From Duganella lactea (GTDB taxonomy: Bacteria > Pseudomonadota > Gammaproteobacteria > Burkholderiales > Burkholderiaceae_D), in assembly GCF_009857505.1 (NCBI RefSeq), contig NZ_WWCP01000008.1, positions 62,001 through 126,000 on the forward strand: DNA of 64,000 nt, given 5' to 3'. The notes under the pieces were generated by a model, which saw nothing but the letters and a program-made list of their open reading frames with translations, was not told the origin of the DNA and searched no databases. The translations under genes and the position numbers were made by a program. Every line of letters begins with the position of its first letter. Position 1 is the first letter of the stretch. Positions 28,783 through 36,280 of this stretch are shown here, piece after piece.

Positions 28783-28818
28783 ACCCTTGATTTCAATCAA
28801 AACCCACTGGAGAACAGC

Positions 28819-29898
28819 ATGCCCCGTACCGATGATCTGCGCATCCGCGAGATGAAGGAATTGACGCCACCGTCCCACCTGATCCGTGAGTTTGCGTGCA
28901 CCGAGGCGGCGGAGCAGACCGCGGCCAATGCCCGGGTGGCGCTGCACCGCATCCTGCACGGCCAGGACGACCGCCTGATGGTGGTGATCGGCCCGTGCTC
29001 GATCCACGACACCAAGGCGGCGATGGACTACGCGCGCCGCCTGGCGCCGCTGCGCAAGGAGCTGGCCGGCGACCTGGAGATCGTCATGCGCGTCTACTTC
29101 GAGAAGCCGCGCACCACGGTCGGCTGGAAGGGCCTGATCAATGATCCGTACATGGACAACAGCTTCCGCATCAACGACGGCCTGCGCATGGCGCGCGAGC
29201 TGCTGCGCGACATCAACGAACTGGGCCTGCCGGCCGGCACCGAGTTCCTCGACGTCATTTCGCCGCAGTACATCGCCGACCTGATCTCGTGGGGCGCGAT
29301 CGGCGCCCGCACCACCGAGTCGCAGGTGCACCGCGAGCTGGCCTCCGGCCTGTCGTGCCCGGTCGGCTTCAAGAACGGCACCGACGGCAATGTGCGCATC
29401 GCCGTCGACGCCATCAAGGCCGCCTCGCAGCCGCACCATTTCCTGTCGGTGACCAAGGGCGGCCACTCGGCCATCGTCTCGACCAACGGCAACGAGGATT
29501 GCCACATCATCCTGCGCGGCGGCAAGGCGCCGAACTACGACGCCGCCAGCGTCGACGATGCCTGCAAGGCGATCGCCGCCCAAGGCCTGGCGGCGCGCCT
29601 GATGATCGACGCCTCGCACGCCAACAGCGCCAAGAAGCCGGAGAACCAGGTGCCGGTGTGCGCCGACATCGCCGCCCAGGTGGCCGGCGGCGATGGCCGC
29701 ATCGTCGGCGTGATGGTGGAGTCGCACCTGGTGGCCGGTCGCCAGGATCTGGTGCCGGGCAAGGAGCTGACCTACGGCCAGTCGGTCACCGACGGCTGCA
29801 TCGACTGGGACAGCAGCGTGCAGGTGCTGCAGGGCCTGGCCGCCGCCGTGCGCCAGCGCCGCCTGGCCACCCAGGCGCGCGAAGCCGCCGCCAAGTAA
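28819..29898 (+). CDS. 3-deoxy-7-phosphoheptulonate (DAHP) synthase, class I
   Basis: A 359-residue enzyme of the AroF/G/H family. It condenses phosphoenolpyruvate and erythrose 4-phosphate in the first step of the shikimate pathway, the entry to Phe, Tyr and Trp. Motifs are IGPCSIHD (57-64, metal-ligand Cys60), RVYFEKPRTTVGWKGLINDP (91-110), GARTTESQVHRELASGLS, the KNGTDGNVRIAVDAI block, and the metal-ligand His in DASHANSAKKP. GGAG stands six bases before the ATG. It is preceded by an aromatic leader peptide and terminator, so expression is probably set by attenuation; allosteric specificity (Phe, Tyr or Trp) cannot be assigned safely. It sits as a single gene among TonB receptors. Confidence 0.95.
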   Translation: MPRTDDLRIREMKELTPPSHLIREFACTEAAEQTAANARVALHRILHGQDDRLMVVIGPCSIHDTKAAMDYARRLAPLRKELAGDLEIVMRVYFEKPRTTVGWKGLINDPYMDNSFRINDGLRMARELLRDINELGLPAGTEFLDVISPQYIADLISWGAIGARTTESQVHRELASGLSCPVGFKNGTDGNVRIAVDAIKAASQPHHFLSVTKGGHSAIVSTNGNEDCHIILRGGKAPNYDAASVDDACKAIAAQGLAARLMIDASHANSAKKPENQVPVCADIAAQVAGGDGRIVGVMVESHLVAGRQDLVPGKELTYGQSVTDGCIDWDSSVQVLQGLAAAVRQRRLATQAREAAAK

Positions 29899-29906
29899 GC
29901 CCCGCC

Positions 29907-29930
29907 GGCCCCCGCGCCGTCGCGGGGGCC
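29907..29930 (+). terminator. GC-rich hairpin after DAHP synthase
   Basis: A perfect GGCCCCCGCG-CCGT-CGCGGGGGCC stem-loop eight bases after the stop codon. No T run follows, so its terminating activity is uncertain. Confidence 0.4.
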
Positions 29931-30140
29931 GCCTTGGCGCGCCTGTTGTAAGCGCACCAAACGCCGAGTTGGCGTGATTGACATTTAATCTCCTGCCATG
30001 CTTTGATATAAAGCAAGGCCGGGTGTCATAGAACACCTTCCTGAGAAATACACCTGTGCGTCATTGTTCGCCGTCCCGCGGTCGCTCCGGCCGTGGGCGT
30101 TGGACCGTTGCATCCCTAAAAATACCTCAGGAGGTTAGTC

Positions 30141-33035
30141 ATGTTTCAAGAGAAAGTGCTGTCCCGTTCCCTGCGTCTGATGTTTTCCGGCGGCGTGTTG
30201 CTGGCGCTGCCAGCCTTCGCGCAGGAGACGCTGACCGAGCAGCCGATCCAGCGCGTCGAGATCACCGGCTCGTCGATCAAGCGCATCCAGAAAGAGGGCG
30301 CCTTGCCGGTGCAGGTGCTGACCGCCGCCGAGATCAAGCAGACCGGCGCCGCCTCGGCGACCGACCTGATCCAGATGCTGCCGTCGATGCAGGGCTTCGT
30401 GCCGTCGTCCAGCTCGGTCAACGGCGGCGGCGCCGGCGTCACCACCGCGTCGCTGCACTCGCTGCCGTCGAAGTACACGCTGGTGCTGCTCGACGGCCAG
30501 CGCGTGGCGCCGAGCGCGGTCGGTTCCGGCCAGGGCGGCGGTTACGCGGTCAATCTGTCCAGCATTCCGCTGGAGGCGGTGGAGCGGGTCGAGATCCTCA
30601 CCGACGGCGCCTCGGCGCTGTACGGTTCGGACGCGATCGCCGGCGTGGTCAACTTCATCCTGAAAAAGAATCTGACCACCGGCGAAGCCTACGCCACCTA
30701 CGGCCAGCCGAGAAAGAACGGCGGCAGCTGGAGCAGCGCCGGCATCACCAAGGGCTGGGGCGACCTGCAGCAGAACGGCTGGAACCTCCTGGCCTCGTAC
30801 AGCCACGAGGAACAGGAGCGCATCACCGCGCTGCAGCGCGACTTCTCGGCGCCCGGCGCCTTCTTCAAATTCGGCGCCAACGGCAAGCAATATTACTTCG
30901 ATCAGCGCACCGGCAACACCGAGCCGGCCAACCTGAGCTTCAACGCCCGCCCGCGCGGCTCGGCCGCCAATGTCGATACCACCGGCTACGCGATCAATCC
31001 CTACCTGGCCGCCAACGGCGGTTGCGGTAGCCCGCTGGCCGGGCCGCTGGGTTCGCAGTGCCGCTTCAACTACGCCTCCACGGTGGAGGACGTGCCGGGC
31101 AGCCGGCGCGACAGCGGCCTGCTGAAAGGCACGCTGAAAATCAATGACGACACCACCGCCTGGGCCGAACTGGTGCTGTCGCAATACGCGATGACCGCGC
31201 AGTACGCGCCGTCGGCGCAGCCGATGGGCGTCAACGCCACCACGCGCTTCCCGGCGCTGTACGCCAAATACGTGCAGCCGTATCTGGACGCCAACGGCCT
31301 GGAAAACCCGAGCGGCAACGCCACGCTGAATTACCGCTCGGTGCTGGTCGGCGGCCGCGCCGACGAGTACCAGACCACCGCGACCCACTTCGCCAGCGGT
31401 ATCGACGGCAGCGCGCTGGGCTGGACCTACAACGCCTCGCTGATCCTGTCGCAGAGCAAGCTGAAAGACACGGCGGCCGGCGGCTACTCGGACTTCAATA
31501 AGCTGGAAAGCCTGGTGGCGGCCGGCCAGTACGATCCGGTCACCGGCCAGGGCGCCGATCAGCTGAAGGGCGCGCTGCTGAACGGCACCGTGTTCTCGCG
31601 CGGCAAATCGACACTCAACACGGTGCACGCCGGCGCCCAGCACGACCTGTTCGAACTGCCGGGCGGCACCTCGATCATTTCGATCGGCGGCGACTATTCG
31701 AAGACGCGCTACCAGGTCGACTACGATCCGCTGATCCTGGCCAACTCCGGCTTCGCCACGCAGCCGGCGTCGGCCAACTATCCGGTCGGCGGCAGCTATG
31801 GCGTGGTGCCGTTCGACGCGCGCCGCGACAACTGGGGCTTGTTCACCGAGGTGCTGCTGCCGATGCACAAGACCCTCGAAGCGACCGTGTCCGGCCGCTA
31901 CGACAGCTACGACAAGGTGCACAGCAACTACATCTTCGGCAGCGTGCCCGATGCGAGCGGCCTGATTCCGCGTCTGCCGAGCGGCGACATCGGCAACAGC
32001 TCGAACGCCGGCACCTACAAGCTGAGCCTCAAATGGACGCCGCTCGACACGCTGCTGCTGCGCGGCTCCTACGGCACCGGCTTCAAGGCGCCCAACCTGA
32101 GCGACATCGCCGGCGCCAACACCTTCAACGGCAGCACCGCCGGCAGCTATGCCTGCCCGTTCCCCGGCTCGCCGGGTTGCCAGGTGGGGCTGGCGCAGTA
32201 CGACTTGTTGAGCGGACCAAACGCGCAGAGCGGCGCCCAGGGCCTGCAGCCGGAGAAGTCCAAGCAGTGGACGCTGGGCGGGCGGATCGAGCCGCTGCGC
32301 GGCCTGTCGCTGGGGCTGGATCTGTGGAATGTCACGATCCGCGACCAGGTGCTGTCGGCCGGCGTGCCGGAGCAGCAGGGCTTTGCCAATCCGCAGCAGT
32401 ACAGCGGCCTGTTCGTCAATCCGTATCCTGATCCGGCCGGCTTCACGACGATCGCCTATCTGCTGGCGCCGATCAACGGCGGCGTGGCGCATTATCGCGG
32501 CGTCGACTGGGACTTCAGCTACCGCAACAAGACCGCCATCGGCGACCTGCGCGCGGCATGGAACGGCACGTATATGATCAAGCAGGACTACACCACCAGC
32601 GCCGGCGGTGAGGTGCAATCCGACCTCGGCCGTTTCGGCCCGGACAATGCCGTGGTGTTCCGCGTGCAGAGCAATCTGAGCCTGAGCCTGACCAACGGCA
32701 AGCTGACCAACACGCTGACCGCGCACTATAAGTCCGGCTACCACGATCAGTCCTATCCGGTCGACACGGCGGTGTTCGAGGTCAATCCGGATGGCAGCGT
32801 CGGCGACTCGGTGGCGTTCGCCGGCTTGAAGGTGCCGTCGTACACCACCTTCGACTGGCAGGCCAAGTACGACTTCGGCCAGTTCGCGCTGACGGCCGGT
32901 GTCAAGAACCTGTTTGACCGCGATCCGCCGTTCACGCTGCAGAACGCCGGCGGCGGCAACCAGCTCGGCTATGACGGCCGCTATGCCGATCCGGCCGGAC
33001 GCTCGTTCTACATCACCGGCAATTACAAGTTCTAA
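30141..33035 (+). CDS. TonB-dependent outer-membrane receptor (TBDR 5)
   Basis: A 964-residue receptor with a very strong AGGAGG (30129-30134) before the ATG. The signal peptide starts MFQEKVLSRSLRLMFSGG and ends PAFAQ. The plug contains VEITGSSIKRIQKEGALPV, ASLHSLPSKYTLVLLDGQRV and YGSDAIAGVVNFILKKNLTTG. The barrel ends PAGRSFYITGNYKF after the block DRDPPFTLQNAGGGNQLGYDG. The same blocks (RIxKEGxLPVQ, RDPPF..N.GGGNQ.GYDGRYADP) recur in TBDR 7, so these two form a subfamily distinct from 3/4/6. The substrate is unknown. Confidence 0.93.
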   Translation: MFQEKVLSRSLRLMFSGGVLLALPAFAQETLTEQPIQRVEITGSSIKRIQKEGALPVQVLTAAEIKQTGAASATDLIQMLPSMQGFVPSSSSVNGGGAGVTTASLHSLPSKYTLVLLDGQRVAPSAVGSGQGGGYAVNLSSIPLEAVERVEILTDGASALYGSDAIAGVVNFILKKNLTTGEAYATYGQPRKNGGSWSSAGITKGWGDLQQNGWNLLASYSHEEQERITALQRDFSAPGAFFKFGANGKQYYFDQRTGNTEPANLSFNARPRGSAANVDTTGYAINPYLAANGGCGSPLAGPLGSQCRFNYASTVEDVPGSRRDSGLLKGTLKINDDTTAWAELVLSQYAMTAQYAPSAQPMGVNATTRFPALYAKYVQPYLDANGLENPSGNATLNYRSVLVGGRADEYQTTATHFASGIDGSALGWTYNASLILSQSKLKDTAAGGYSDFNKLESLVAAGQYDPVTGQGADQLKGALLNGTVFSRGKSTLNTVHAGAQHDLFELPGGTSIISIGGDYSKTRYQVDYDPLILANSGFATQPASANYPVGGSYGVVPFDARRDNWGLFTEVLLPMHKTLEATVSGRYDSYDKVHSNYIFGSVPDASGLIPRLPSGDIGNSSNAGTYKLSLKWTPLDTLLLRGSYGTGFKAPNLSDIAGANTFNGSTAGSYACPFPGSPGCQVGLAQYDLLSGPNAQSGAQGLQPEKSKQWTLGGRIEPLRGLSLGLDLWNVTIRDQVLSAGVPEQQGFANPQQYSGLFVNPYPDPAGFTTIAYLLAPINGGVAHYRGVDWDFSYRNKTAIGDLRAAWNGTYMIKQDYTTSAGGEVQSDLGRFGPDNAVVFRVQSNLSLSLTNGKLTNTLTAHYKSGYHDQSYPVDTAVFEVNPDGSVGDSVAFAGLKVPSYTTFDWQAKYDFGQFALTAGVKNLFDRDPPFTLQNAGGGNQLGYDGRYADPAGRSFYITGNYKF

Positions 33036-33040
33036 GCCGC

Positions 33041-33069
33041 AAAAAAAAACTCCCGGCAAGCCGGGAGTT
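33041..33069 (-). terminator. Terminator of TBDR 6 in the convergent gap with TBDR 5
   Basis: On the minus strand, AACTCCCGG-CTTG-CCGGGAGTT runs into a long T tract (complement of the nine A at 33041-33049). It may also stop TBDR 5 transcripts, though the plus-strand U run is short. Confidence 0.9.
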
Positions 33070-33076
33070 CTGACAT

Positions 33077-35743
33077 TTAGAAGCTGTAGCTGCCGCGCAG
33101 GTACAGCGAGCGGCCGACCGGATCGGTGTAGCGTGGATCGTAGCCCTTCTGGAACAGCGTGCCCTGGTTGGAGAACGGTGGTTCCTTGTCCAGCAGGTTT
33201 TTGACGCCGGCGGTCAGGGTTACGCCCTTGAAGCCGGTGTAGCTGGTCGAGAAGTTCCACAGCTGATACGACGGCACCTGGTTCAGGTACTGCGGCGCGA
33301 TGTCCAGGTTCTGGTCGGTGTAACCGGTCTTGAACGACTGCGCCAGCGTGGCGTTCCAGTCGGCCAGGCGCCAGTTCAGGGCCAGGTTGTGCTTCCAGCG
33401 GAATACCGGATTGTTGGCGGCGTAGCGACCGACGTTCTGGGTGTACGGTCCATCGCGCTCGTCCTGGTATTCATACTTGTGGACATAGGTGCCGTCCAGG
33501 GTCAGCGTGAAGTTGCCGGCCTGGGTGGTGCCCGAACGCAGCGTCAGCGCGACGTCGAGGCCGTCGGTGTTGACCTTGCCCAGGTTTTCCTTCAGATCCA
33601 GGATGGCGTAGGGCGAGCCGTCAGGATTGCGCAGGAAGCGCGCCTTGTACTTCGCGTAGTCGCCGTAGATGGCTTCTTCCGGCAGCGCGTTGATCTTGTC
33701 CTTCAGCTTGATGTTCCAGTAGTCGATCGCCAGCGTCGCTTGCGGAATCGGCTCCAGCACCACGCCGACCGAGAAGGTCTTCGATTTTTCCGGGCTCAGG
33801 TTCTGATTGCCGCCTTGCAGCTTGTACTGTTGCAGATCGCAGTCGCGCAGCGGGTTGGCGATCGGGTTGGACGACAGCACGCCGCCCGGGCACAGGACCG
33901 GGTCGTTGTACGAGTTGTTGGTGTCGTTCTTCGACTGCGGCGCGTTCTTCTCGAACAGCGTCGGCGCGCGGAAACCGGTCGAGGCCGAACCGCGGAACAG
34001 CACTTGCTTGGCTGGCTGGTAGCGGAACGACGCCTTCGGATTGGTGGTGCTGCCGACGTCGCTGTAATCATCGTAGCGGGCCGCCAGATTGACTTCCAGG
34101 TCTTGCAGCAGTGGCAGGTTGACCTCGCCGAACACCGCCTTGATGGTGCGCGCGCCGTCGGTCGACTGCGAACCCGACAGGCCGGACGAGGCGGCCTGGC
34201 CGGCGATGTCGCGGTTGACGTAGAAGTCGGCTTCTTCACGGCGCAGTTCGCCGCCGATGGCGACCGCCAGCTTGCCGCCGGCCAGGTCCATCAGCTCGCG
34301 GCTGGCTTTGGCGTCGATGCCGGTGTTGCGGGTCTTGCCTTTCTGTACCTGGCCGCGCAGCGCGGTGCTGTCCAGGTAGGTCTTGCCGGCGGCGTCCTGC
34401 TTGCCGAACGGATTGAGGATGCCGTTGGCCACGCCGGCGGCGAATTTGGCGTCGTTGACGTAGCCGCCGGTGAAGTATTCCGCCGAGCGGCTTTCCGACA
34501 GCGTGAAGCCGGCCTTGTAGTCCCACTGTTTGAACAGGCCTTCGGCGGCGATCACCAGGCGGTCAGCCGCGCCCTTGGAGTTGATCTCGCGCTGGCCGGC
34601 CTCGGTTGGACGCCAGTTGACCGACAGCGGATCGCCCGACAGGCCCGGCATGGCCGGCACGCCGCCGGCATTGCCTGGATAGTATTTGCTGCTCTTCGGC
34701 AGCAGCAGGCCGGTCTGCGGCGGCGGCGCGGTGTGCGACACCACATCGTTTTCCGAGTGCAGGTATTCGATCGACGCCAGGTGGTCGCCGTTGAGCTTGA
34801 AGGTGGCCTTGCCGAAGAACGAGGTCTGCTTTTGTTCCGGCAGGTCGTCGATCTGGCGCGTGTAATCCTGGCGGCAGGTGCCGTTGCTGGCGCGCGGCAC
34901 CGACAGCGGCGCGTCGCAACCGGCGGCGAAGCCCGGGTTGCCGGTGGCGCCCGAGGTCGGGTCGAAGTAGTTGCCGGGGAAGGTGGTGCCCGAGGTCAGG
35001 TTCAGGCCTTTGCTGGGAATCACGCCGGTCTTGGAGAAGTCGCGCTGCTGCGAGGTCAGGATGTCGAGCTTGTGATAGTCGAACACGCCGAAGACGTTGT
35101 AGCCGTCCTGGTCGAGGTTGCCGAAGCCGCTCGACAGGTTGACGCGTTTTTCGTCGGCGCCGTCCTTGCGTGGCAGGATCGCTTCGGCGGTGATGGTGGT
35201 GGTCTGCACCGAGCGCTTGGTGATGAAGTTGATCACGCCGCCGATGGCGTCGGTGCCGTAGATGGCCGAGGCGCCGTCGCGCAGCACCTCGATGCGTTCC
35301 AGTGCCGACACCGGAATGATGTTCAGGTCGACGCTGGCGCCGTCGTAGGGGTGGTTGGCGATGCGGCGGCCGTTCAGCAGCACCAGCGTCTTGTCGCCGC
35401 CGAGGCCGCGCAGGTCGGCGCTGGTCTGGCCGCCGGTCGGCAGGCCGGAGCTATTGCCGCCGACCACGTTGCCCGAGCTGAAGCTGGAGCTGTTCGAAGG
35501 AATGCGGTCCAGCACTTCCTGCGCGGTGGTCAAGCCTTGCTTGACGAAGTCATCGGCCTTGATCACGGTCAGCGGATTGGCGGTTTCCGACACCAGGCGC
35601 TTGATCGACGAGCCGGTCACTTCCACCCGCTGCATCGGCGCGTCGGTTTGTGCTTGCGCCAGCGGCGCGATCAGCCCCAGGCCCAGCAGGCCGCCGGCGC
35701 AGATATGGCGCACGGAACGGGACAAAACGGTTTCTTTCATCAT
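33077..35743 (-). CDS. TonB-dependent outer-membrane receptor (TBDR 6)
   Basis: An 888-residue receptor with signal peptide start MMKETVLSRSVRHICAGG and end AQAQ. The plug carries VEVTGSSIKRLVSETANPL, LRGLGGDKTLVLLNGRRIANHP and YGTDAIGGVINFITKRSVQT. The barrel ends VGRSLYLRGSYSF. It groups with TBDR 3 and 4 in length and motif order, including the loop block SGxPFxANFxxxxGxxGNPxFxxGC in variant form. GGGAG lies upstream at slightly long spacing, and two adjacent ATGs (35743, 35740) are both possible starts. A sequence block about 100 bases upstream is shared with TBDR 7. Confidence 0.93.
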   Translation of the reverse strand: MMKETVLSRSVRHICAGGLLGLGLIAPLAQAQTDAPMQRVEVTGSSIKRLVSETANPLTVIKADDFVKQGLTTAQEVLDRIPSNSSSFSSGNVVGGNSSGLPTGGQTSADLRGLGGDKTLVLLNGRRIANHPYDGASVDLNIIPVSALERIEVLRDGASAIYGTDAIGGVINFITKRSVQTTTITAEAILPRKDGADEKRVNLSSGFGNLDQDGYNVFGVFDYHKLDILTSQQRDFSKTGVIPSKGLNLTSGTTFPGNYFDPTSGATGNPGFAAGCDAPLSVPRASNGTCRQDYTRQIDDLPEQKQTSFFGKATFKLNGDHLASIEYLHSENDVVSHTAPPPQTGLLLPKSSKYYPGNAGGVPAMPGLSGDPLSVNWRPTEAGQREINSKGAADRLVIAAEGLFKQWDYKAGFTLSESRSAEYFTGGYVNDAKFAAGVANGILNPFGKQDAAGKTYLDSTALRGQVQKGKTRNTGIDAKASRELMDLAGGKLAVAIGGELRREEADFYVNRDIAGQAASSGLSGSQSTDGARTIKAVFGEVNLPLLQDLEVNLAARYDDYSDVGSTTNPKASFRYQPAKQVLFRGSASTGFRAPTLFEKNAPQSKNDTNNSYNDPVLCPGGVLSSNPIANPLRDCDLQQYKLQGGNQNLSPEKSKTFSVGVVLEPIPQATLAIDYWNIKLKDKINALPEEAIYGDYAKYKARFLRNPDGSPYAILDLKENLGKVNTDGLDVALTLRSGTTQAGNFTLTLDGTYVHKYEYQDERDGPYTQNVGRYAANNPVFRWKHNLALNWRLADWNATLAQSFKTGYTDQNLDIAPQYLNQVPSYQLWNFSTSYTGFKGVTLTAGVKNLLDKEPPFSNQGTLFQKGYDPRYTDPVGRSLYLRGSYSF

Positions 35744-35850
35744 TGCTCACTACTCCCAAAACGATCTGAATTTTTTTATAAACCAACTTTTGGTAAAGTT
35801 GACATTGCTCCTGAGCTTCGGTGAGCGAGTTCAGGAGGCTTGATAATTCA

Positions 35851-35873
35851 TTACAGAGCGTGGAGCTGTCAAT
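35851..35873 (-). promoter_or_regulatory. Upstream block of TBDR 6 shared with TBDR 7
   Basis: On the minus strand, ATTGACAGCT is followed directly by TCCACGCTCTGTAA. The 14-mer TCCACGCTCTGTAA and the 10-mer ATTGACAGCT both recur upstream of TBDR 7. TTGACA could be a -35 element, but a clear -10 at 17 bases is missing. Confidence 0.4.
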
Positions 35874-35907
35874 TCAGAAAGGTTGTCTGTTCATAAAAAA
35901 CAACGGC

Positions 35908-35937
35908 AAAAAAAAAGGACCACATGGTCCTTTTTTT
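35908..35937. terminator. Bidirectional terminator downstream of the 43-residue gene
   Basis: GGACCA-CA-TGGTCC flanked by nine A and seven T. It lies 20 bases after the stop codon of the small minus-strand gene and probably serves it. Confidence 0.88.
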
Positions 35938-35957
35938 GTTGTGCAGCAACATCGTGT

Positions 35958-36089
35958 TTACAGCATGTACGGGCCGTGCGCGTAGTGCTTGCCCAGCGTT
36001 TCGAACGCGCGGCGGATGAGCTGTTTCCACGAGCGGCGGGTGGCTGGCTGAACTGGTTTTGCGGTCAGTGGGGCGGTGATGGTGGTCAT
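35958..36089 (-). CDS. Small basic hypothetical protein, 43 residues
   Basis: A short gene bracketed by good expression signals: AGGAG seven bases before the ATG, and a strong terminator just downstream. The product begins MTTITAPLTAKPVQPATRR and ends with an amphipathic stretch (SWKQLIRRAFETLGKH) and HGPYML. It is basic, has no membrane segment or Cys, and I do not recognise a family. It sits alone between TBDR 6 and TBDR 7 on the same strand. An in-frame start 93 bases upstream lacks a ribosome binding site and is not preferred. That it is a real gene is inferred from the signals rather than homology. Confidence 0.6.
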   Translation of the reverse strand: MTTITAPLTAKPVQPATRRSWKQLIRRAFETLGKHYAHGPYML

Positions 36090-36131
36090 GGAAGTTCTCC
36101 TGTGAACTGCGGTGAATGTCGATGTAGGGAG

Positions 36132-36159
36132 ATTACAGGAGTCTGAGATATAAATACAA
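36132..36159 (-). promoter_or_regulatory. Possible promoter of the 43-residue gene
   Basis: On the minus strand, TTGTAT (complement of 36154-36159) and TGTAAT (complement of 36132-36137) are separated by 16 bases, about 43 bases before the start codon. Confidence 0.45.
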
Positions 36160-36280
36160 TCACATGTTTCGATATGTGCCATACGTAAATCGCATGATGG
36201 CTGGATATGGGAAATGCGTCGCGTGAATAACCGAGGGCCGGCATTGGCCGGCCCTCGTGGGGAGCAATCAGCCGATCTGG

